Of a stretch of DNA of 64,000 bases, positions 1-11,000 are shown piece by piece. The position numbers were made by a program, and so were the translations under genes. Source of the stretch: Planoprotostelium fungivorum (Eukaryota > Evosea > Variosea > Cavosteliida > Cavosteliaceae); contig MDYQ01000009.1 in the NCBI GenBank assembly GCA_003024175.1, positions 186,001 through 250,000 of the forward strand, written 5' to 3'. A model generated the notes under the pieces. That model was not told the DNA's origin. It did not search any database and worked only from the letters and a program-made list of their open reading frames with translations. Position 1 is the first letter of the stretch. Every line of letters starts with the position of its first letter.

Positions 1-3000
1 CCGTTGAGTTGGTGAGAGTTAGCCCATGCTCAGCGCCATCCATTAAGAGTGGTCTCTCCGGCTTCGCTTCCAATCTAGATTCTGTCACATCTGATACATC
101 GACCAAAGAAGTTCACCTCGGCAATGTGCACCTGGCTTGCAGTTGAACGCATATTTCAGCCATGTCTTGGTGGAGCGAGAACACGTCAGAGGATAGACTC
201 TTTGTCTGAAGGAACGATGTCTTTCCCCTCAGCTTGGCTGAAAAACTCCCTTCAACTTGTGAGCGGAAGGCGACACGGAATTCCACCGTCTTCTTTTTCA
301 ATACGGCTCTCTCGCTCGGCGTGATGGCGAATAAAGACGGAGACGATTCAAACGTCCAAGACAGAGCGGCGTCTATGAGCTGCCTCAGATGTATGAGGAC
401 GGGGTCGTCTCACCTCGAGATGAATGATTTGTAATGCGGAGAGTTCTATACGTTTCGGCTGCTCCCGAACTGACGGACCCCCAATTCATGATGGTCTGGT
501 CTCCCTTTTCGATGACGCCCAGTGTATTGTGTAGTATGCTGAGAGGTGAACCAACAACAGAGACCGTCAATGGAAGATCGAATCGAGCCTTCATCCCCTC
601 CACGTAAAAGTGCAAGACATCTGTAAATCTCCCGACCATATCGTTGTAACACGTGATCTTGATGACCTTCTGCATAAATGGAGGGAGGAGTGATAGACCT
701 CCTTCTTTCGCGCTGAATTGAAATCAACAGCGATTCATTGAGATGACGCACCTCTTCTCGACGTGGATGATGTAGGCCAGACCGAGTCCGTCTTTCAAAG
801 CCTGTTCGGCCTCCTAACGATGATCAGATATTATCGTATGATGAACAGGCACCTTTTTCGCGTGCGGTTGGGTGTCCATCAGTGATGAAAACCCTTTGCT
901 AGACATTTTACTGTGTCGGTTTAACAGACGAAGTTTTCATCTGACCCACCTCTTTTCCTTCTCGAGGTGTACAGATTCCCTGAACTTTTCGAAAGAAAGT
1001 GAAAATCTTCGATCACGTCAGCTATCCATCGTCGATGGTGTTCTCACTTGGTCGCTTGAGACGATTCGTTCTTGATGTGAAAGTACATCTCCTTTTCAGC
1101 CAAAAAATCAATCTCATCTTCCATCGTCAATGCCTCCACGGACATCGTTCTGCCCTCCTGATTCATATCCGTAGGTAGAGATCGATACAGCTCTTCAGTG
1201 GGTGGTTCAGGTGAAGTCGTGAGAGCGTAAGAGATCTGAAGACCTTGTATGTGAGCTAAGACGTTGATGCCGATCGGATCATCGTCTTCAATGTGACAGA
1301 CCATGAGAGCGTCGACTTCTGCTGCTGATATGGGGAAAAAATCGATGGTGATCTCTATGGTCTGATGTAGAGCGTCAATACGCCATCTGATAGAGGTTAT
1401 TCACCTGACCAGGTTGTACGTCTCCTCGATCAGGTTCACACCGTATGGAATATTCTAACGAGGTCAATCGATCGAAATCTTTTCTCACGAATCACCATTC
1501 GATTCCCCTATCTCCCAGTGATAACGGATGACGAAAGGACAAGGGTTGTGCATCCGCATCGTTCGTTGAACGGGCATCCCGACAAAACATTTGTTCATCT
1601 GAACCTTTCAACCGATGTCGTGATCGTAACTCACCTTCAGTACGTATTCATCGATGTATAGTTTCTGTAGCTGAGTGTGGCCAGTTATGTACAAGCAGTT
1701 CTCTGACAGGCTTCCAGGAATCGTCCAACACATGATACTGTGTGCCAAAGCGAATCGCTCCAAGGCCTGACACGTAGCCGTCACAATGACAGTTTGGGTT
1801 TCCCGCGCTGATGAAAGATTACGATTTGAGCTGAACTGGATGATTCACCTGGTATGACACCAGACATCGGCGAGAGAGAGACTTCTGTAACACCTCGATT
1901 GAACCTACAGGCTTTCCGTGATATTTCCCACGACACTTCTATGTCATGCGGATTATTCAAATAGAAAGTTCGTTCGATTTGAGACCCCAACTTGACCGTT
2001 GAAAAATCGATGAAATTAGGTGATACTGATAACGTAGCCCGCTCCACCTGTACTGCATATCAGAGGTGATTCATTATGAAAGGCTTCACCTCTCCCTGTA
2101 TGTACAATTGCACGGGCTTCGAGTGATCGATCTTACACATCATGGTGTGGTGAAACGCACCAGCTGTGTCCGGTTGCATAGAGACACGAAATATCGTATC
2201 TCCTTTCGATCTCAAAATGCCCTTCTTCGGTTGAATGTCACAGAAGCCGTCCATCCACTCGTAAGAGACTTCCGCATGACTGTCATTATGTACACGAACT
2301 TCTTGCTCAAAGGGCTGTGTAGAGTAAGCCTCGTCTCATCCTCGCATTGAATATCATTCACCTGACCGACGACCAACCTCTTTGGAACGATGATTGCTTG
2401 CGGTTTGAGGAGAACCTTCGCTCCCAACGATCTACCGTTGGCCTGTATCTCTGCCACTGCAATGCTGCGACTTCCCTTCACAACGTGAGAATTTTAACGT
2501 GACACCACGTTCACCTCGTGGTCGGTGAAAGGAGAAAGGTGCGCTCGATCGATTTGTGGTCGTTGTTCTCGGCTCATCTGATCCACCACTAGCCTCAGAA
2601 TGAAGCAGTGATCTCCTAGTTGGTCGGGATCATATCTTACGATGAAATCCTTGCGACCAGAAGGAAATAAGCCAGCAGATGGTTCTACCGAAAAGTGTGG
2701 ATGGTCAATCCACTACTATCTTCAATTTCATCATCACGAATGTCATTCCCTTACCTGGAGCGAAGACAGAATCGTGTCGGGATTCTCGGCGAGGTACATG
2801 GATTCGTACCGAAAGATTTCCCAGTGAAAATCCAACGGTAGATTCGATTGATTTGATAGATTGAATTTCTTCTGGACGATGGCGCCGGGAGTGGTCTCCC
2901 CAAAATCGGACGCGACAGATAAAACTCGCCGCGTGTTTTGCGAACTGGTGACGGTAAATCATGTGGAACGTTGTGAAGGATCACGTGTTCAAGGTGTAAT

Positions 3001-4878
3001 CGTCGATCTCCTCGATGGAGAAGTGTGGGTGAGAGCCTCGTCCCTCCAGCTTCATCGTATGTTTGCTGTTCTCTGATTCAATGCACAATCTAGCGGAATA
3101 TGTAATGTTGTCTGAAGGGAAGAAGTGAATTTCGATGCTGATGGTCTCGTTGGGATGGACCTCGGTTTCAGATGGACACACGGAAAAGATTCCCACAGAT
3201 TCTCCGTCATCAGGATCCTGCTCTATATATAGTTTTATCGGTCCACTCCCTGTGATCAATTAATCGTTCGACCTATTGGTCCTGAACTTTACCTCCGCTG
3301 TTCGTAATATCCAATCGCAAACGGGTGCTCATCGTGGCGACGCAGAATCCACAATCAAACGCCGATGGAAGATTGAAACTGGGGGAAGACTTCTGCCCGG
3401 TTAATACCAGTGAGGTCCGCTCTTCATCACCTGTCGAAGTCCATCATCATCTCTTCCATATCATTCCACACACCCGTTCGTAAGATCACTCGATCCGTCA
3501 CCGTTGACAGGGCCTTTGGACAGAACCGAACGGTCATCAGTAACACCATTCCAGCAGCTAATAAGCCCTCCTCGTGAGGATACTTTAGGTTCGTGACTGT
3601 AAAAGCTGCCCTTCCACTAGGTGCCATAACATTGATCTTCTTGCTGACCGGTGAGATATTTTTAACGCTGATCACCTGCTCGTATGTGCCTTCCGTCTCG
3701 TCAGTACAACGTCGAATGTCGTTCACTCACCTCCCACTTCGTATTCCGTGAAACTGACCTTCTCAGGTGAGAATTTGAATATCGGCCGTGGATCCGGCAG
3801 TGCATTCTTCTTGTTGAATTTGCCTCCCACGTTGGAAAATTCTGTGGAGGTGACGGCATTCCAAGGTGGCTGCATCAGCGGTGCTTGTTGGGTCTGAGCC
3901 GTGTTGCGTGAAGCAGTGTGGTTCGTTGCTCGTGTGGTGAATTGAGAGCGGCTGGCGTCTGTAGCAGTGGCCAGGACTCGCCCACCAGACTTTTCGCGAG
4001 CCACAGCAACAAACTGGTCACGTCATTGATGACATTCATCACGTCTCTCACCTTCCGTGGTGTGTGATGAGATACTGCTGACATAGGTCTCTTGCTGTTC
4101 AAAATCTCGTCTTGCTCTCGTTCGATCTAGAGTTGCAATGAGGATTGAGAGATCTCTTCGGTGATATTCACCCCTTCAATCAGCTTTCGATAATCTAACA
4201 GCAGGTCCTTTGGTAATACAGGGGATGCCTGTGGCTCTGTGGAGACAGATACGGCGCCCTCATTTGTCCGAACGTCTAATTTCTTTCGGCTGATGGACGA
4301 ATTCGGATTGGCTCTCTTCGATTCGGCTGCTGTCTCTGCCATCGCTGCACGATTCATCAGATTGATCACTTTTGTGTAATGGGGGATTGGTTCACCAGCT
4401 GCTTCTTCCGGTCGATGGATGGCCAATTGCTCTTGTAAGAGAGTACTAAACCCCAAAATCTTGGTGCGATGAGCAGACACGTGTGACTCGTACTCCTTAG
4501 CAAGCTCCTCTGATTCAAACCCATTTTTGATATTTCCTCGGCGAGGGCTGGCATCCGGCGCTGTATGACTGAAGATCTGATATCACATCATCGGGCGATC
4601 TGCGACACGGTGAACTCACCCCTTCTGACACGAGTGAAATGAACAGATCTTCTGTTAGATATTCTTTCTTTGGTATAGTTGGCTCTGTGTTTGATTTCGT
4701 GATTATTTTAGTTGAGGGCTCATTGGAAGAATCGATTTGGATGTCAGGAGCGTCTAGCTCGATCTTTGCTACATCCTGAGAAGATCAGCATTGATTTGGT
4801 GGCAGATGATCTCATGTGTCGACCTACATCTTCGTGGCCGTCATCGCGGGCCAGTTTGCGTCTGCGACGCGTGCTCAT
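1..4878 (-). CDS. DLEC1: DLEC1-like ASH-domain axonemal protein (3' end beyond window)
   Basis: Multi-exon minus-strand gene whose 3' end lies beyond base 1. The start is an ATG at 4878 giving an arginine-rich MSTRRRRKLARDD exon; the next exons (down to about 4172) give an acidic, helical N-terminus. Short introns, for example 4618-4576, restore the frame. From about 3.9 kb leftward come repeated beta-rich blocks of the ASH/MSP type: FSPEKVSFTEYEVGGE near 3.75 kb, then FNLPSAFDCGFC near 3.37 kb, then SPNFIDFSTVKLGSQIERTF near 2.0 kb. This order (helical N-terminus, repeated PxxxDFxxVxxG blocks, a DCGxC block) recalls DLEC1 (a CFAP-type protein) more than HYDIN, which is much longer. DLEC1 relatives act in or near the cilium and bind tubulin. 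Family assignment is from memory of the alignment; HYDIN, CFAP47 or CFAP65 relatives are the alternatives. About 1,400 residues are visible, so the human length of about 1,750 would fit a short missing end. Confidence 0.72.
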
Positions 4879-5122
4879 GCTGCAACAGTGTCATCCAAAT
4901 CAGCCACCGGCTGAGTCTTCGGAAAACCACAGTGTAACAAGAATGCTAAAAATAGAAGCAATATCACTGTTCACAAGATCCATATCAACATCATGATCTA
5001 CTTCACTGATATTGATTCTAATGTACAGCTATCAAAGATGGACGACCGTCGATGGACTGATTATCACTCACTGGAAAATAATATAAACATATTTCCCACC
5101 CATTAGCGAAATTTCAACAACC

Positions 5123-5195
5123 GCTCTTATGGCGCAATCGGTAGCGCGTTCGGCTGTTAACCGAAAGGTTCCTGGTTCGAGCCCAGGTAGGAGCG
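5123..5195 (+). tRNA. tRNA-Asn(GTT), copy 1
   Basis: A 73-nt cloverleaf with acceptor GCTCTTA pairing with TAGGAGC (one G-T wobble), anticodon loop CTGTTAA with anticodon GTT, and a T arm containing GGTTCGAGCC. The discriminator base is G. A run of seven T at 5200-5206 is a good RNA polymerase III stop. There is no intron. Confidence 0.95.
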
Positions 5196-5455
5196 ACTCT
5201 TTTTTTGGCGATCCATATGACCAAATGATAAAACGGCCCGAGAGATATCTGACGAGTAATAAAAGTGAACGGTGTATTGTATTCCTCTCACTAGAGGACA
5301 TAGGTCGGATCATCAGTGCATGTAGTTTATGAATATGGATATTACACAAGTGGCCGTGGAGTGCTATACTGATCGTGAAGATGTACGATGAAGAAGCGTG
5401 GCAAGTGCATCGCGTTCAGGGGTGATCCAGAATTCCGACAATTGACAAAAAGAGT

Positions 5456-5528
5456 CGCTCCTACCTGGGCTCGAACCAGGAACCTTTCGGTTAACAGCCG
5501 AACGCGCTACCGATTGCGCCATAAGAGC
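5456..5528 (-). tRNA. tRNA-Asn(GTT), copy 2
   Basis: Identical in its 73 nt to the copy at 5123-5195 but on the opposite strand, about 260 bp away and convergent with it. A T-run follows the 3' end (read as actctttttg on the minus strand). The bases just before the 5' end (caacc) match copy 1. Confidence 0.95.
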
Positions 5529-5743
5529 GGTTGTTTCCCGAAAGTTCCATGCTGTAGTTGCAAATTTCACGCAGGGCCATACAACGCCCACTATAATGGT
5601 CAACGAGAGGAGATGACCTTCAAAAATTGAAAGCATCTGTAAGCTTCTATTCTCTTCATGTTGGACAGATCCACCCACTCGTACCCGTCTTTTGATGATA
5701 CTCTTCATGTTACGTCCACAGCCACTTCTGTATGTGAGCTCAA

Positions 5744-6181
5744 CTATGCTTTTTTGACCGATTCGTTGCTACTTTCTGATGAAAATGCTCGCTCATCAGT
5801 CAGCAAGACTCGTACGACATTGACAGGTCCATAGTACGATGTTCTCTTGATGATAAACTGATATATTCTCAATGGATTCTGACATGACTGTTCCAATTCA
5901 TTTCTGATGACCCCCGGTAAATCCACACAATAAGAAGCTGTCACTTTGGAATCTCCCGTTGAAACTCCCACTACGTCGCTGACCTGTGCCGATGGATCTA
6001 CTCGGGAGTTGAACATAAACAGCGGCACAATCTCGATATGGCGACGAAAGGTTGCATGTATGATGGCCTTGCTGTTTTGACTTGAAAGATCCACAAGCTC
6101 GTCGGACAATAAAAGTCGTATGACGACATGAGCACATGAGGCTGCCCGCATGATGGCCTCGTTGTTTGCTGCTGCGTACAT
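5744..6181 (-). pseudogene. Ankyrin-repeat protein remnant
   Basis: An open frame of about 145 codons with recognisable but decayed ankyrin units: VVIRLLLSDELVDLSSQNSKA near the start and VNVVRVLLTDERAFSS near the end. The usual pattern in large protist ankyrin families is VVRLLLSDxRVDPSxxxNxAIxxA. The middle part (about residues 70-110) has lost the pattern, and no convincing start or further repeats are seen upstream to 6300. The piece sits between tRNA genes, a setting where loose gene fragments collect. It may instead be one exon of a small expressed gene; no splice structure that clearly extends it was found. Confidence 0.45.
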
Positions 6182-6606
6182 CGTTCAAGATTTCCTATCA
6201 CGATTTGGTGGTGAGATGAAGTAAAGTCCATTTTGTTCGGTTCATCTTGACTCACTCCGTGCTGGATCTATCTGATCACGACTTTTCTGTGTAGTATCTT
6301 CTGGGTTTGATTGAATCTTACGGCTATTCTTGTCTGATCCTTGTGTGGATCTATCAACAGAAGAAAATCGGGGCATCAGAAATGCAATCCCTGACGCGAA
6401 TGAACGAACTGTTTCCCTGTGAAATGAGATTCAGGGAATGAGTCTTCCCAACCGTGGTCCCTCTGTTCGAACATACTGGAATCAAGTAGAATGAGATACA
6501 ACCAAAGGGATGCGAAACCAACAAATCAACAAGTACAGAGTCGGAGTAGTCATCAAGTGGAAAACGACGATAATGCGGGCTAAAATATGGAGCTCAAAAA
6601 AAGCAT
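6182..6606. other. Intergenic, no gene seen
   Basis: About 425 bp between the ankyrin remnant and the third tRNA. It has no long frame with a recognisable motif, no repeat and no RNA gene that I can see. It may hold further decayed ankyrin sequence. Confidence 0.4.
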
Positions 6607-6679
6607 CGCTTCTACCTGGGCTCGAACCAGGAACCTTTCGGTTAACAGCCGAACGCGCTACCGATTGCGCCATAAGAGC
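6607..6679 (-). tRNA. tRNA-Asn(GTT), copy 3 with acceptor mismatch
   Basis: The same 73-nt tRNA as the two copies at 5.1-5.5 kb except in the 3' acceptor strand, which reads TAGAAGC instead of TAGGAGC. This replaces a C-G pair by C-A at the fourth acceptor pair. The anticodon arm, T arm and internal promoter boxes are intact, and a T-run (ctttttttg on the minus strand) follows. It may be a weak or decaying copy; it could still be transcribed. Confidence 0.88.
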
Positions 6680-6796
6680 GGTTGTCTTGTGGCTCGCTTC
6701 GCAAGGGAGATATGTATGCATCGCCATGTTGCATACGGAAATCTCACTTCACATGCTTTTCACAGTATGGAATGATAATACACATATCAATAGGCT

Positions 6797-7816
6797 CTAT
6801 TTCGAAGAGAGAATGGCAGTTGTGACCTCCAGCTGGTGCTTCAGCTGCTTGATCCTGTTCATCATTGTGGCTCTTTTCTTATTTTCCTCTGCGTGTCTCT
6901 CCTCTATTGTGGTCACAATTCCGTGAACTGTTCATCCTTGAGACTGTGGTGATGCAACGATACTCACTGATACGTAATAATCTCCACAAACGGGCTAAGA
7001 TGAGATAACCACTGAATTCTTCGTGCAAAATCACCTGTCATGTTCAGCATGCAGAGTCTCAGATGGTGAATGATGTCACCTCTACAACAATGGCAGCAGA
7101 GATGATCAACAGGTCAAAGACATACAGAGGATGTGTGAAGAATCTCCAACCAAAGGCAAACAATTGGACACAGACCTCACGAGCCATCAGCGGATGACCT
7201 GAGGAGAAATAGACACCTCGAGGGCGAAAGTGAACAGAATACTCCAACTCGTATATTTCAGAACTTCCTCCACAATTTCGATCCTCCTGTGGATGATTGA
7301 GAATGATACAACAATCCACACGTTATCACCTGTGCTCTTCTTCTGTTTCGTTGGGGTTTTGACTCTCATTTCGTTCCAATGTGAGCTCGACAGTCAACAC
7401 AAGGACGTCCAACACGATGAGTGCCAGGATGAAGAACTGGAAGCGGTTCGATTCAATGAACACTCCCATTCGTTTTCTCAGACGACTGAGAGGTCGTTAC
7501 AAATCGTAAGCATCCATGTTTATACATCTTGTGATGTGAAAATTCACCTGAACCAGTTGTTCTGATTGATATTGACGTGGAGGTCTTTGTGTATCTTGAA
7601 GAAATGGATGAATTTAGACCAACATGTCCTTTCTTTTTGCTCCTTCGTTTTCTCTGACAAACTCTCATCTCTCTCCAAAATGTCAATCAATCTTTGATTG
7701 GTCTGCAAGACAGAGGATGTTGGATCATGAATGGAGGATGTGGTGAATCCATCAGGCTGTCCGTGATTCAATCCTTCCTCCTCGTCATAACGTTTGAGTA
7801 GTGGTTGCGTGTCCAT
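6797..7816 (-). CDS. HVCN1: Voltage-gated proton channel (Hv1/HVCN1 family)
   Basis: Six exons joined by introns of about 40 bp give a protein of about 255 residues, close to human Hv1 (273). Residues 1-90 are a hydrophilic cytosolic N-terminus (MDTQPLLKRYDEEEG). S1 holds LIVLDVLVLTVELTL, whose Asp is the position that gives Hv1 its proton selectivity. S2 (ILFTFALE) and S3 (LYVFDLLIISAAIVVE) follow. S4 reads LARLWRLLRIIHGIV with the three-arginine R-L-W-R-x-x-R signature of Hv1, once a 40-bp intron within S4 is removed. A coiled coil (MNRIKQLKHQLEVTTAIL) ends the protein, as in Hv1 dimers. There is no pore domain, so this is not a cation channel fragment. It would move protons across plasma or phagosomal membranes. 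The ATG at 7816 was chosen because the frame further upstream has no ATG. Confidence 0.9.
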
Positions 7817-8053
7817 CGTATCAGTGGGGTGTTGATATGTCGTTCGCGATACCAAGAAAGCCTGGTTGTTTGGGGAACTGTCGTACTGATCCGCAGGACC
7901 ACACGGTAGGAGAACACATGTGGACCACTGCTCTCTCTTCTATCAAAGACCGAAGAGGGCGCCAACAGCTACTTCTCAATTGTCCACCGTAGGATGGTGG
8001 TTCCCTTCCACATTCGCAAGTCTTTCAATGATCGCGTATTACAGTCTCTGGCT

Positions 8054-11000
8054 TTATTTCGCAGCTGAGGTGACCTTCCATACGAACACAGATCTGTCTC
8101 CTCCACCGATGGAGATCACGTAGCCGTCATCGTGTGTGAATCGAACGTTGGTCACATGCGCCGAGTGTCCCACAAACTTTTTGAATGGAGCTCCCTTCTG
8201 TTGGCACGGGTAGGCGAACATCTTGACGAATCCAAAGTCATCTCCGGTCGCCATGAACTGGCAGTTGTTGCTGACCTGACCGACGTCGGCATCATCGCTC
8301 ACCATCATCGTCTTCTCACCTCCAAAGAATTGACGTCGGTGTGGTCTGCATATTTGGGGAAGACTCCCGCCACGTTTTCACCCAGAACGGAAGTCCACGA
8401 ATACCAATCTTGGATGTTGGCCAGTCGATCCTTCACACCCGATACCACCTGCCTACCACTCGGTACGTCGTCTGCACAAGGTCAACCCTTCCTCTCTTCC
8501 GTTCGACTCACAGAGAAGCTGCTCGTAAGCACCGGACGCGGTGGTCAACAGATTCGAATCCTTGTTAAAGTCCATGTGAACGATGAAGGAAGAATTGCCC
8601 TTGCAGGTACCTAACAGCTTCCAATCTGTCGTCTGATAGAAATCGACAAAGTTGTCGTTGGAGCCAACGGCGAGGTATCTTCCATCGGGGGAGAATTTGA
8701 TGTCGCCGATCATCTCCTTTCGGTTTCTCTTCTTCACCAACTCTTCGAGGTTGCTCGTGTTGTACACTCCAAACTGTGGGGATTAGGGTTCAATCGTCCA
8801 TCATCTACAACGTACCGAGCCGTTGATGAAACCGACGGCGATTTGGTTGCCGTCGGGAGTATAAGCCACCGATCTAGCCTTCTCTCCCAAAAACTTCCCT
8901 TGGATGATCGCTCGCTTCGCGATGTCCCACACGCGTAAGGTGGCGTCATCACTGCAAGTGGCAAAGATGTTTCGACTCGGGTGCGTCGCCAAACCCCACA
9001 GTTCACCATCACCGTGGCCTGTTTCTTTCAGCTCACTCATTCGATGGACTCTTCACCTGATATCATCAAGCGGGGTCGCTTGTCCGCTCCCACTTCGTAG
9101 AGTTCAGCGGTGGCTGTACCGATGACGATGTTGTTCTTGCTCTCTGCGATGGATCGAACCGTGAGAGCGTTCGTGCCTCGCGTGGGCTCCACCGGTAAGT
9201 TGAAACCTTCCTTCTTCGTGAAGCCGTTCGTGACGTTCCATCGGATGACCGTGTTATCCTTACCCCCTGATAGAACGTCATCATGATGATGTTATATGAT
9301 AAAAGATCTTCTGAACCTGTCACACTCACCGGACAAGATGTCACTGTTGGTAGTTTCTGTGAGAACGTAGACGGGTCCGGCGTGGGCGGGAATGACGGCG
9401 GTCAGAGAGTTACCAGACCACTGATAGATGTCTCCGGAGACGGCACCACTGTACGCGTTGCCCTTCAGATCGAAGGCCACGGTCAACATCGTCTGCTGCG
9501 GTCCCACCTGTCACCCTTCAGTCCACGTGACGAGCATCACCCTCACCTTTCCGTAGATACCGTTGCGACCTTCGAACGAATTTCCAACGACCTTCCAGAA
9601 GCGAATGTGCTTGCTACCCACGGTGACCAATTCACCCTCACGGTATGGATTCCATTGGACGTCAAACACTTTCGATTTGGTCACCGTCGTGTTCGCCACC
9701 TACCATCGTCAAACCCTGACGCCATATGTCTCCACCTTGACTCCCTCCTTCCACTTCCAAAGGACCATCGTGTGGTTGTCGCTCTCGTCGATGGACAAGA
9801 GTTGCTTGCCGTTGGGAGAGAAAGCCAAAGCGGTGATGGCCCTCTCTCCTGCACCTTTGATGGTGGAGAGGAGCTCCAGGGTGGAAGCACTCCAGATGTA
9901 GATCATGGGACTCTTTCCCATCTGACCGGAGGCGACGATGTCGGATGCAGGGTGGTAAGTCAGACTGACGATGTCATCTGAGTGGAGGGTGAAGTATCTC
10001 TGGGTGTTGGTGCGTGTGTCGTGAACGATGCCAACGGCGGCGCTGTGGTAGATGACCTGTGGATGTCAGGGAGAATCGAGGGAAAATTCGTGTTACGTAC
10101 CTCTCCCGATTGGGAGATGAACAAGTTGTCGTGGGCGTCATGGCAGCGGTAGCCGTGGACGTACTCGAGGTTGAGATCTTTGATGTTCTTCGGTGCCGTC
10201 TTGTTGTCTACCGCCGTGTCTCTGTGCTCTTGATCGACATCTCTTCGTGGTGCCGAAGCTTTCACACTCTCTGATGCTCCCTTCTATCACGGTGTGAATG
10301 AACACAATCGATCGATCCTTCTCACCTTGAAGGTGAGGCCGGCAGATGCCTTGACTGAGGTCTTACCCTCTTCCTCTTCCTCTTCACCTTGGTGGCGGTT
10401 CTTGTGCATCTCGGATGCGAGATCTGCTTTGCTGTGGTAAACCTACCTTCATCAGATCTCTCCTCCCTTTCAGCTCACCATCTTCTTCTCTCGCTCGATG
10501 TCCTCATCGTATGCTTCCTCCACCACTTCTTCTTCTGCCTGTGCTTCTCCTTGTTTGTATCTCCACACGAATACGCTGGCATCTAATCCACCAGTAGAGA
10601 CGAGGTATTGATCATCGTAAGAGAATCTGTCTGCTGTCAGTCGAATATCCCTCTACAAAGCGACTGGACTCACTTGACACTGGTCACGTGAGAAGAGTGT
10701 CCCTTGTACTCGTGATAAGAAGAAAACTCCGTGGGTGCCGGATATTTGAAGATCTTGACCAGCCCGAAATCATCCGCGGTAGCAATGACATCCTTTGTCT
10801 TCGTGACATCGACCGAATTGATGTCCGTTCCATCCGAAAAGGGTGGCCAGATTCCAACGACGTTATCACCCAGGATGGAAGTGTAAGTGCTCCAGCTCAT
10901 CGTGGCCGCCGTCTTCTTTGTGATGTCGATGCGGGTGCCCTTTGGCATGGAGTAGAAGAGGTACTCGTAAGCTCCAGAGTTGGTCGAGATGACGCTGGAG

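Noticed and set aside
9283-9981. Plus-strand open frame of 232 codons inside the EML gene
   Set aside because: It mirrors WD40 exons on the minus strand, which have clear family motifs and splice sites; it shows no motif of its own.
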